A DNA stretch of 60,029 nucleotides from Bacillota bacterium. GTDB taxonomy: Bacteria > Bacillota > Clostridia > Lachnospirales > Lachnospiraceae. Under the pieces are notes generated by a model. It ran no database searches and was not told where the DNA came from. It worked only from the letters and a program-made list of their open reading frames with translations. The DNA is taken from the NCBI GenBank assembly GCA_023399055.1, contig JAEWQV010000037.1, forward strand, positions 1 through 60,029, written 5' to 3'. This document shows positions 52,698-60,029 of the stretch, one piece after another. The position numbers were made by a program, and so were the translations under genes. Position 1 is the stretch's first letter, and every line of letters starts with the position of its first letter.

Positions 52698-53828
52698 CTA
52701 AAATTGCGGGTAAATAATAAAGTTTAAAGTTCCTTCCTCACTCCAGACATCCTCAATTCGAAAATCCATTTGAATCATGTCTTTTGCAATTCCTTCAAAA
52801 TCAAAAATTATTGGTCCATTTTGGAATAGTTCCTTAAGGGTTTCTGGCTCTAGTGGCAGGTCAAAGAAGCGTGCTTCATCTACCTGATATTCAATTGCTT
52901 TTTCACCATCAACAATAAAATGTCCTTTTAATACCAAATGCTTATCCACTACTTCAATTACTACCTGTTCCTCTTCAAATAGGAATTTTACCGGGGCAAG
53001 TGTAGAATTATCTAAAATAATTTGATTAAAGGTTTCCTCCTCCAAATAGCCAGATATGTTAAAGAATCCAATGTTTAAATTAAGATCTTCTTCTGTAAAA
53101 TATCCAGCTGCAATAATATCATTAAGATCCTTCATTAGATTTGCAAAAAGGGTTTGGTTATCCGTCCATAGAAGGACTACTTGCGCTAATTGCTCCTGAT
53201 AATAATCCCGTTCATTTAGCAGCGTAGCCAGATAATCCTCTTGCTCCTCCTGTAGTGCTTGTTTACTTTCTATTGTTGAAAGAAGCGCTTCCTGTTTTTC
53301 TTTTAATTCGGAAGATTTCTTAACCAGGAGCTTCTGTTTTTGCTCCAGCTTTAACTTATTATCCTTTAATAAAGTAAGGAGATCATTCACGTTATGTGAA
53401 ATATCCTTCATAATATTTAGACTTTTTAAAAAGTCAGATAAATTATTTGCCATTAATAATATTTCCAGATAGGAGGTTGCTCCACCTCGCTGGTAATTTA
53501 CCAACACCTTCTTAAGTACTAAAAGTTGCAAATCATATGCTTCCTTCTGTCCAGTAATCTGATCTTCCAAATCTCTCATATCTTCATTCAGTGTGGTTAT
53601 ATCTGCCTGTAATACTTCTTCCTCAATTCGAAGTCCATCTATTTCCTGTTTTATTGAAAACAGCTTCTCTAAGACTGTTTTCTCCTCATCCGATATGCCT
53701 TCCAGTTTTTCTTCTAACTCTTGGATTTGCTGTACTTCTGCAATTGCTTTCAGGGGAAGCAACCCTGTTAGCAGCAACAGAACCATAACGATCGATATAA
53801 ATCGAAATCCAAGTTTCTTGCTTAACAT
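52698..53828 (-). CDS. FtsEX-associated exported coiled-coil protein without a hydrolase domain
   Basis: 376 residues. A signal peptide (about 1-30, ending PLKAIAE) is followed by two long coiled-coil blocks (30-120 and 155-225) separated by an FLKSLNIMKDIS segment, the layout of the PcsB/CwlO coiled-coil module that docks to FtsX. Instead of a CHAP, NlpC/P60 or M23 domain, the C-terminal 150 residues are beta-rich and unrecognised (FFNISGYLEEETFNQIILDN, VIEVVDKHLVLKGHFIVDGE). It lies just upstream of ftsE, so it is likely the FtsEX partner, perhaps activating a separate hydrolase. Confidence 0.65.
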   Translation of the reverse strand: MLSKKLGFRFISIVMVLLLLTGLLPLKAIAEVQQIQELEEKLEGISDEEKTVLEKLFSIKQEIDGLRIEEEVLQADITTLNEDMRDLEDQITGQKEAYDLQLLVLKKVLVNYQRGGATSYLEILLMANNLSDFLKSLNIMKDISHNVNDLLTLLKDNKLKLEQKQKLLVKKSSELKEKQEALLSTIESKQALQEEQEDYLATLLNERDYYQEQLAQVVLLWTDNQTLFANLMKDLNDIIAAGYFTEEDLNLNIGFFNISGYLEEETFNQIILDNSTLAPVKFLFEEEQVVIEVVDKHLVLKGHFIVDGEKAIEYQVDEARFFDLPLEPETLKELFQNGPIIFDFEGIAKDMIQMDFRIEDVWSEEGTLNFIIYPQF

Positions 53829-54085
53829 AGCACTTCCCCCTTTCTTTTTTAATCATGGCAAAATAATCGAATACGTGGACAACATACACTGTTAAAACTA
53901 TTATGCTTATCCTTACCTTATTATACCATTGTTTATTACTACTTTCTACAAATACCTATAACCAACTGAAAATGTAAATCATATCTACGCCTACTTAAGC
54001 AAAATAAAAAACATCTAACTTCCCTTAAGTATTCCTTACAATAAGACGAAAACCCTATTAGGTATAAATTAATCGTAACAATACC

Positions 54086-56575
54086 CTATATAAAAAGATT
54101 TACATTGGAATCCTCTGCTTCACCCAGATAATAACCAACACCACCGATCTTAACTCCGTCTAATAGTTCTTCTTGCTTCAGTCCCATAACATCCATGGAC
54201 ATTTGACAAGCAACAATTTCAATCCCACTGTCAATTGCAAACTGAATCAGCTCCTCCAGAGATGATATCTTCTTATTCTTCATGACCATGCGAATCATCT
54301 TACCACCCATCCCCATCATGTTCATGTTGGAGAGCTTTAACTTTTTACTTCCTCTAGGCATCATCATGCCAAACATTCGGTCCAGGAAACCCTTAGAAAC
54401 CTTCTGCTTATCCGGTTTTCTTAATATATTTAATCCCCAGAAGGTAAAAAACATAGTAACCTTTTTACCCATAGAAGCAGCTCCATTAGCAATGATAAAA
54501 GAAGCAATTGCCTTATCAAGATCACCGCTGAATACAACCATTGTCTTATTGTCTTTTGCTGAAACCGCCTTATTCTCCATATTCCTTGACTGATTCACTG
54601 TAGCTTCTTTACGTAAATGTGCTGTGATAATACCAGCTTCTTTATTAAGGTCCAGTAGGTCCGTGTTCGTTCGTTTTGACCATGCCTTTATATCTTCATA
54701 AAACCCCGGGTCAGTGGCAATCACTTTCAATATCTCACCTTCCTTCATTTCATCCATGGAGGTCTTAAGCTTTAATAACGGTCCCGGACAACAGAGGCCA
54801 CAGGCATCCAAAATTTTATCCGGCTGCATTTCTTTTTCCTCTTTTAAGGTCTGAGTATCCGGGTCCAGCTTAATTACAGACTGGTCTGCAACCCCTAGGC
54901 TTGCTGCTATAAGTCTGCTCTGTTGTGGCACTTCTAAAAGGGAATCATAAGCAGAACGATATCCTCCGGTTACGTTAAGTACCTTAAATCCATGCTGGGT
55001 GAGGATACGATCAGCTACATAGCCACGTAATCCAACCTGACAGTATTCTACAATCGTCTTATTCTTATCCAGCTCGGTCAAACGCACTCTTAAACTATCC
55101 AGTGGTATATTCTTTGCTCCCTGGATATGTCCATTCTCGTATTCCAGCTCGCTTCTAACATCAATTAACTCATAGGTACTCTCCTCTAAAGCCTCAATCT
55201 GTTCCCAGGTTACAATATGGCTCCTACCCTCCAAGACATTCTGTGCCGAAAAACCTGCCATATTCACAGGATCTTTCGCTGACGAATAAGGAGGTGCATA
55301 GGATAGCTCAAGTTCGGCCAGATGATTTACAGTCCCTTTAAGGTGAAGCACAGTTGCTATTACATCAATCCTTTTCTCAACACCTTCATAACCTGCTGCC
55401 TGTGCACCCAGTACTTTTCCTTCCCTATCAAATAAGAGCTTTAAACTCATTGGAACAGCACCCGGATAGTAGGAGGCATGGGAAACTGGATGAATTATAA
55501 TTGAATTATAGAACATATCCGCCTTCTTTAAGGTTCTTTCATTTGCACCGGTACAAGCAAGGGTCATATCAAACACCTTAATTACACTTGTGCCCTGTGT
55601 TCCCAAATACTTGCTGTCAAGTCCAGCAACATTGTCAGCTGCAATTCTGCCCTGTTTGTTGGCAGGTCCCGCAAGAGGTATCGCAGTTTTATTTCCTGTA
55701 ACATAATCCACAACTTCTATCGCATCACCTACGGCATAGATTCCCTCTTTATTTGTCTCCAGCCGATCATTTACAAGGATGTGCCCTCTTGCCCCTAATT
55801 CTATGCCTGACTCCTTCAGAAATTGAGTATCCGGTGTTACACCAATTGCAAGAATGACTAAATCTGCAAGAACCATTCGGTCACTATTTAAAGTAACCTC
55901 TACCTGCTGGCCAATCTCTCGAAAGGCCTTAACCCCATCCCCGAGCACGAGATGTACTCCATTGTTTTTCATTTCCTTTTCAGCTTCTAGAACAATATCC
56001 GTATCAAAGGGAGCTAGAATATGCGGCGCTGCTTCCACCAAAGTTACACTAATTCCTCTTTCTCTAAGGTTTTCCGCCATTTCAATACCGACAAAACCAC
56101 CACCAATTACTAATGCACTTGTGATTTCTTTTCTATCCACATATGCTTTTATTTTATCTGTATCCGGAATATTACGGAGTGTAAATATCTTTTCACTTTG
56201 TATCCCTGGGATATTCGGTTTTATTGCTTTCGCCCCAGGAGATAGAATTAAAGCATCATAGCTTTCCTCATATAACCCATTTTTCTTACTGTTCACCTGA
56301 ATCGTCTTTTTAACTGTATTGACGGCAACTACTTCACTATTAATTCTAACATCTATCCCATATCTATCCTTCATCCCTTGTGGTGTCTGCACCAACAACT
56401 TACTTCTATCGTCGATGCTGCCACCGATGTAGTAAGGCAAACCACAATTAGCGAAGGAGATATACTCATCTCTCTCAAACATTATAATTTCAGCTGTTTC
56501 ATCTAATCTTCGCAATCTCGCTGCTGCAGATGCACCACCTGCTACACCACCTACAATTAAGACTTTTCTACCCAT
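54086..56575 (-). CDS. CoA-disulfide reductase-like flavoprotein fused to rhodanese, TusA and DsrE domains
   Basis: 829 residues. Domain 1 (1-450) is an FAD/NAD disulfide reductase: VLIVGGVAGGASAAARLRRL, the redox Cys44 in ISFANCGLPYYIGG, and YAVGDAIEVVDYVTGNKTAI. Domain 2 (about 465-555) is a rhodanese with the active loop VEYCQVGLRGYVADRIL. Domain 3 (about 585-660) is TusA-like with ILDACGLCCPGPLLKLKTSM (CPxP). Domain 4 (about 675-829) is a DsrE/DsrF-like domain (MVVFSGDLDKAIASFIIANG, VACQMSMDVMG). It probably reduces and shuttles persulfide sulfur. AAGGAGG precedes the ATG; the ArsR regulator lies 52 bp upstream. Confidence 0.85.
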   Translation of the reverse strand: MGRKVLIVGGVAGGASAAARLRRLDETAEIIMFERDEYISFANCGLPYYIGGSIDDRSKLLVQTPQGMKDRYGIDVRINSEVVAVNTVKKTIQVNSKKNGLYEESYDALILSPGAKAIKPNIPGIQSEKIFTLRNIPDTDKIKAYVDRKEITSALVIGGGFVGIEMAENLRERGISVTLVEAAPHILAPFDTDIVLEAEKEMKNNGVHLVLGDGVKAFREIGQQVEVTLNSDRMVLADLVILAIGVTPDTQFLKESGIELGARGHILVNDRLETNKEGIYAVGDAIEVVDYVTGNKTAIPLAGPANKQGRIAADNVAGLDSKYLGTQGTSVIKVFDMTLACTGANERTLKKADMFYNSIIIHPVSHASYYPGAVPMSLKLLFDREGKVLGAQAAGYEGVEKRIDVIATVLHLKGTVNHLAELELSYAPPYSSAKDPVNMAGFSAQNVLEGRSHIVTWEQIEALEESTYELIDVRSELEYENGHIQGAKNIPLDSLRVRLTELDKNKTIVEYCQVGLRGYVADRILTQHGFKVLNVTGGYRSAYDSLLEVPQQSRLIAASLGVADQSVIKLDPDTQTLKEEKEMQPDKILDACGLCCPGPLLKLKTSMDEMKEGEILKVIATDPGFYEDIKAWSKRTNTDLLDLNKEAGIITAHLRKEATVNQSRNMENKAVSAKDNKTMVVFSGDLDKAIASFIIANGAASMGKKVTMFFTFWGLNILRKPDKQKVSKGFLDRMFGMMMPRGSKKLKLSNMNMMGMGGKMIRMVMKNKKISSLEELIQFAIDSGIEIVACQMSMDVMGLKQEELLDGVKIGGVGYYLGEAEDSNVNLFI

Positions 56576-56626
56576 AATAAATCCTCCTTACTCATTAAAT
56601 TATCGAACATTAAAACGCACTGTATC

Positions 56627-56905
56627 TTAGGGAAATAGTAATTTCATCAAAGCTTCAACTTTATCGCTGCAAACAGCATAATTTATCTCTAGCCCATTTC
56701 TTCTTCCTTCGATAATTCCCGCCATTCTTAGCTTTTGTAAATGCTGTGAAATCGTCGATTGCGGAGCTCCCAAACAATTCTGCATATAAGTTACATTACA
56801 TTCTCCCTTTCCTAAGAGTCCGTTCACAATGCAAAGTCTTACAGGATGTGCTAAAACCTTAAGTAATTCGGCTGTTTCATTATACTTTTGTTCCATATGT
56901 TCCAT
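56627..56905 (-). CDS. ArsR-family regulator, candidate persulfide sensor
   Basis: 92 residues with a winged HTH: LLKVLAHPVRLCIVNGLLGK, then MQNCLGAPQSTISQHLQKLR. Cysteines at about 26, 37, 44 and 78 include candidates for a sulfur-reactive pair, as in BigR/SqrR; the alignment of these cysteines to those sensors is inference. It precedes the sulfur-handling flavoprotein and probably represses it. AGGAG lies 9 bp before the ATG. Confidence 0.75.
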   Translation of the reverse strand: MEHMEQKYNETAELLKVLAHPVRLCIVNGLLGKGECNVTYMQNCLGAPQSTISQHLQKLRMAGIIEGRRNGLEINYAVCSDKVEALMKLLFP

Positions 56906-56947
56906 ACTTTCCAGCTCCTTTTGCTTAAATCATAAATATACTGTTTT

Positions 56948-56985
56948 TATATCATTATATTCATATATTACGATATAGTGATATA
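56948..56985. promoter_or_regulatory. Inverted repeat upstream of arsR, candidate operator
   Basis: TATATCA (56948-56954) and TGATATA (56979-56985) are inverted, with an inner ATTCATATATTACG. The position, about 45 bp before the start, fits an ArsR autoregulatory site. The rest of 56986-57121 is AT-rich without signal. Confidence 0.4.
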
Positions 56986-57121
56986 AATTGCAATATTTTT
57001 ATCTCTATTTTTCTAAGTATTGCATACTTTTTCGATATTAATAGTAACCTACTCTCTGTAAGTGTCATTCCTTCTCTTATCCTATTACTCTAATTTTGTG
57101 GAAATCATTTACATACTTGCA

Positions 57122-57150
57122 TTGTAATTTCTTTACTAAAATGTTATAAT
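57122..57150 (+). promoter_or_regulatory. Promoter of the REC-histidine kinase gene
   Basis: TTGTAA (57122-57127), spacer of 17 bp, TATAAT (57145-57150). It implies a leader of about 85 nt. Confidence 0.6.
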
Positions 57151-57242
57151 TGTACAAACTACTATTATTCAGTCCGTTAATAATTCGTTACTAGCTACTA
57201 CATCGTATTTTGTTTGGTACTTTGCCATAATGGGGGATAATA

Positions 57243-58535
57243 ATGAAGGTTTTAGTTGTTGATGATAGTCATTTAAATCTTGCAATTGCAAAACGTTATC
57301 TAAGTGATATACCTGAGCTAAATGAAATTTTACTGTGCCAGGACCCAAAACATGCAATTGAATATCTTAACCAACATGATATTGACATTTTAATTCTTGA
57401 CATCTTGATGCCTGAAATTGGTGGCTTAGATATCCTCACACTACTTAGAGCGGATATTCGATATGATGATTTACCAATTATAATGCTTTCTTCCCTAGAT
57501 GATTTGGCAAGTTATAAGAAGTGCTTTGAATTAGGAGCCTTCGATTATATTAATAAACCCATTCAAGCAATTGAACTAAATGCACGTTTAAAAGTAGCAA
57601 TTGAATGGAAGAATAACTCCAATCATTTAAAATCACTAATAGAATTCACCAAGAAACAAAATGAAAAATTAAAAGAAATGAATGCAGAATTAACAGAGGC
57701 GAAGTTCAGTCTGGTTCAATCTGAGAAAATGGCTGCAGTTGGTCAATTAGCTGCTGGTATTGCGCATGAAATCAATAATCCAATGGGATATGTCAGTAGT
57801 AATTTTGAATCCCTATCTGTTTACTTTAGTCGTATTACAGACTTTATACAATATACTATGAAGAAAATGGAACCGAAGGTCAGTGTCGAAAATGAAGCAC
57901 TTCGAACTATCGCTGTCGATATAAATGCTCATTATAAAATTCTTAAACTTGACCATATTATGAACGAGTTAACTGACCTTTTTACAGACTCCATCTCTGG
58001 CATTAAACGTGTCACGGATATTGTGCAATCCTTAAGGGCTTTTGCCAGACCCTCTGCGGATGATGAAAAGAGCACAAACCACCTCCTCGACCTAATTAAT
58101 CAGGTGATTTTAATTACAAAAAATGAAGTTCGTTATCTCGCAGAGATAGAGCTTAAGGTTGCTGATGATATTCAGCTTTACTGTAACCGCGTTCAAATCT
58201 GCCAGGTTTTTGTAAATATTATTATAAATGCAGCCCAAGCCATTGGCTTACAAAAGAATGAGCAGCTGGGTAAAATCATTATCACAGCAAAGAAGATTAT
58301 GGGAAAAATTCTTATTTCCTTCCAAGATAATGGTCCCGGTATTTCAAAAGAGAATATGACCAAAATATTTGAACCCTTCTTTACAACAAAAGAAATTGGA
58401 GAAGGTACGGGTCTCGGACTAAGTATCTCCTATGATATTATTGTAAACAAGCATCATGGTAACATTCGAGTTGATAGTGAATTGGGTACTGGTACAATCT
58501 TTACGATTGAATTACCTATCGTTACAATTGACTGA
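57243..58535 (+). CDS. Hybrid REC-histidine kinase
   Basis: 430 residues. An N-terminal receiver (KVLVVDDSHLNLAIAKRYL, phospho-Asp53 in ILDILMPEIGG, Lys in YINKPIQAIEL) is joined by a coiled coil (120-160) to a HisKA-type domain (MAAVGQLAAGIAHEINNPMG, His175) and HATPase (NRVQICQVFVNIIINAAQAI, SFQDNGPGIS, GTGLGLSISYDII). There is no membrane segment, so it is cytoplasmic. The receiver-first order suggests it is itself controlled by another kinase. It lies 172 bp upstream of the REC-HDOD gene. Confidence 0.85.
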   Translation: MKVLVVDDSHLNLAIAKRYLSDIPELNEILLCQDPKHAIEYLNQHDIDILILDILMPEIGGLDILTLLRADIRYDDLPIIMLSSLDDLASYKKCFELGAFDYINKPIQAIELNARLKVAIEWKNNSNHLKSLIEFTKKQNEKLKEMNAELTEAKFSLVQSEKMAAVGQLAAGIAHEINNPMGYVSSNFESLSVYFSRITDFIQYTMKKMEPKVSVENEALRTIAVDINAHYKILKLDHIMNELTDLFTDSISGIKRVTDIVQSLRAFARPSADDEKSTNHLLDLINQVILITKNEVRYLAEIELKVADDIQLYCNRVQICQVFVNIIINAAQAIGLQKNEQLGKIIITAKKIMGKILISFQDNGPGISKENMTKIFEPFFTTKEIGEGTGLGLSISYDIIVNKHHGNIRVDSELGTGTIFTIELPIVTID

Positions 58536-58537
58536 TA

Positions 58538-58603
58538 ACATAATTACTTATATTCCTCCGGAGATTGATAATCGGTGGTATAAGGCCGACCCAAAGGAAT
58601 AAT
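58538..58603. other. Inverted repeat between the two signalling genes
   Basis: ATAATTA...ATTCCT on the left pairs with AGGAATAATTAT on the right. Could be a processing hairpin or weak terminator that makes the second gene less expressed. Confidence 0.35.
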
Positions 58604-58707
58604 TATAGTTAATATATTATTCTACTACAGATAGCTGACAAGATAACAATCTTATAATGGATTTTTCAAATGCAAAAGATACTAATAAAAGGAAAGGATG
58701 AAGGGGT

Positions 58708-59868
58708 ATGAAACGAATTTTAGTAGTAGATGATGAGGTACAAATTCTAAAAGCCATGACAAGGATGTTTATGGATACCGATTTTGAGGTCCTAACTGCT
58801 GAAAGTGGTGCTGAAGCATTAGAGTTAATGAAGGCTAACGAAATTGATATGATTATTAGTGATATGCGTATGCCAGTTATGGATGGTTATAAATTACTTA
58901 GTATTGTAAAAGAGCAGTATCCTAGAGTTATTCGTATTATTCTAAGTGGATATGCAGAGGAAAAGCCAATGTTTCGAGCTCTCCTCCACAATGTTGCACG
59001 ACTTTATGTGTTTAAACCCTGGAACAATGCAGAGCTTCTGCAAAAAATTAACAAGTTATTTGCGGTTGATCTTGCTTTAAATTCTAATGAATTAATGAAA
59101 CGTATTGAAGATGCAAATTGTGCCTGTGATCTTACTGACAGTTGTAAAAATCTTTTATCGAAAATTAAAGACGAGGATCTGGATGTCCTTATTACTGAAA
59201 TCGAAAAAGATGCCGAGGTCTCGGAACTACTTTTACAGGTATCAAAAACCGGAATTTATGGTGTCATGCCCAATAATGTTAAGCAAGCTGCAACCTATAT
59301 TGGCATTCATAATTTGAAAAGTTTTCTACACTGGGCATGTGTTGTTACTTCCTTTGATGATTCAAAAAATGATACTATGAATCCAGAAATACTCACGAGA
59401 CATGCCTACTTAACCAATCGCATTTTCCTATTTTTTTATGAAGCATTTCTTCACAAGCAACCACCAGAAGCCACCTTATTTGCTGGTCTCATTCATAATG
59501 TCGGCTTAATGCTTCTTTTAAAAAGTATTCAATCAGAAGCCCGTACAAAGAAGGTATTTCTGACTCCGCAGGATTATATTGAATTAGAGAATGGTGAATA
59601 CGAGGTGTTTCACCAGGAGGTTGGTGCTCATTTTCTGGATGAATGGGATTTACCATTCCCATTACATGAGGTAACCTTATACCACCATCGCCCATTGGAT
59701 GCGAGTATTGTTTCGAATGAGTTAGTATGTGCTGTTCACATTGCACAGTCTTATGCTTGGAAAGCTATAACGGGTGAGGAGCATACCCTAATTCATACGG
59801 ATGTTTTTGAAGCACTGGGAGTTTCTGTGGATGACTTTGAAAGACGACTTGCCAGGTATTTAAAGTAG
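58708..59868 (+). CDS. Response regulator with HDOD output domain
   Basis: 386 residues. The receiver has RILVVDDEVQILKAMTRMFM, phospho-Asp52 in IISDMRMPVMDG and FKPWNNAELLQKINKLF. Residues about 170-386 are an HDOD domain (SKTGIYGVMPNNVKQAATYI, GLIHNVGLMLLLKSIQSEAR, LYHHRPLD) without the full HD metal set. This REC-HDOD type acts in signal-transduction complexes, often with c-di-GMP or stress pathways. It is probably the partner of the preceding kinase. Confidence 0.8.
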   Translation: MKRILVVDDEVQILKAMTRMFMDTDFEVLTAESGAEALELMKANEIDMIISDMRMPVMDGYKLLSIVKEQYPRVIRIILSGYAEEKPMFRALLHNVARLYVFKPWNNAELLQKINKLFAVDLALNSNELMKRIEDANCACDLTDSCKNLLSKIKDEDLDVLITEIEKDAEVSELLLQVSKTGIYGVMPNNVKQAATYIGIHNLKSFLHWACVVTSFDDSKNDTMNPEILTRHAYLTNRIFLFFYEAFLHKQPPEATLFAGLIHNVGLMLLLKSIQSEARTKKVFLTPQDYIELENGEYEVFHQEVGAHFLDEWDLPFPLHEVTLYHHRPLDASIVSNELVCAVHIAQSYAWKAITGEEHTLIHTDVFEALGVSVDDFERRLARYLK

Positions 59869-59903
59869 AAGGTACACAATCTTCCGCTAATAAAACTAAA
59901 CTA

Positions 59904-59964
59904 GAACAAAAGTGTGCTTTGCACACTCTCGCGTTCAAATACTTTTAAAGCACAGCTTTTGTTC
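59904..59964. other. Large nested inverted repeat near the window end
   Basis: GAACAAAAGTGTGCTTT (59904-59920) pairs with AAAGCACAGCTTTTGTTC (59947-59964), one base bulged. Within it, GTGTGC and GCACAC form a smaller hairpin. This may be a dispersed intergenic repeat or structured RNA. Confidence 0.5.
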
Positions 59965-59987
59965 CGCGCGCGTAGCTGCGCATCATT

Positions 59988-60005
59988 AGCCCGCAGGGCT
60001 TTTTA
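59988..60005 (+). terminator. Rho-independent terminator
   Basis: AGCCC-GCA-GGGCT followed by TTTTTAT, 120 bp after the REC-HDOD stop. Clean stem and U-run. Confidence 0.8.
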
Positions 60006-60029
60006 TATAACAGGAAATTCGAAGGAATT

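Overview
The window reads as a chromosomal segment of a low-GC, spore-forming anaerobic Firmicute, most like a clostridium of the Lachnospiraceae (Lachnoclostridium phytofermentans-type). The reasons are the strong AT bias, AGGAGG-type ribosome sites ahead of nearly every gene, an RsgI-like anti-sigma factor, a SpoIID-like/LysM protein typical of spore or cortex biology, an FtsEX operon, and oxygen-sensitive radical SAM and 4Fe-4S enzymes. Species placement is inference; there is no rRNA in the window and I saw no tRNA.

Layout. 0-12 kb: the 5' end of a secreted protein, a ChrA transporter with a PadR regulator and an ABC-transporter relic between them, an Ig-like secreted protein, an ECF sigma/RsgI-like anti-sigma pair, a LysR gene overlapping a broken PhzF gene, a DinB-like gene, an SseB-like protein with an EF-Tu-domain-2-like front end, and a Na/Pi cotransporter. 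12-16 kb: a MACPF (perforin-fold) protein with three C-terminal beta-prism repeats, preceded by a large LuxR/MalT-type ATPase regulator; a perfect palindrome lies about 43 bp upstream of the predicted MACPF transcription start, where a LuxR-type activator would bind. 16.5-31.2 kb: an accessory island. It holds a decayed GmrSD/DUF262 restriction gene, fragments, orphan immunity-type genes (SUKH/SMI1, YezG/DUF600, a DUF6707-like gene), a DUF1016 PD-(D/E)XK nuclease, an XRE regulator with an in-frame stop, a HEPN protein, and a Gabija-type pair (UvrD-like helicase plus OLD-type ATPase/TOPRIM nuclease). A serine recombinase stands at the right edge, beside an rRNA methyltransferase terminator.

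31-60 kb is mostly housekeeping or metabolic: an rRNA uracil methyltransferase with a disordered repeat head of about 460 residues, a radical SAM activase-like gene, the SpoIID-like protein, a MshEN-domain protein without an ATPase, an aldo/keto reductase, and a TetR-controlled sugar-type cluster (FGGY kinase, class III aminotransferase, class II aldolase, MFS transporter). These are followed by a phosphoesterase, a lipoprotein, a threonine aldolase, ftsEX with a coiled-coil partner lacking a hydrolase domain, an ArsR/sulfur-transferase multidomain pair, and a REC-histidine kinase next to a REC-HDOD regulator.

The most unusual item is a dispersed repeat of about 70 bp with nine copies, concentrated in the island. 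Read on the strand of the genes, the complete copies are a GC-rich hairpin, a U-run and a second hairpin whose stem shows compensatory changes. Six copies begin 20-75 bp downstream of a stop codon, giving a gene-plus-3'-element, cassette-like organisation around orphan immunity and defence genes.
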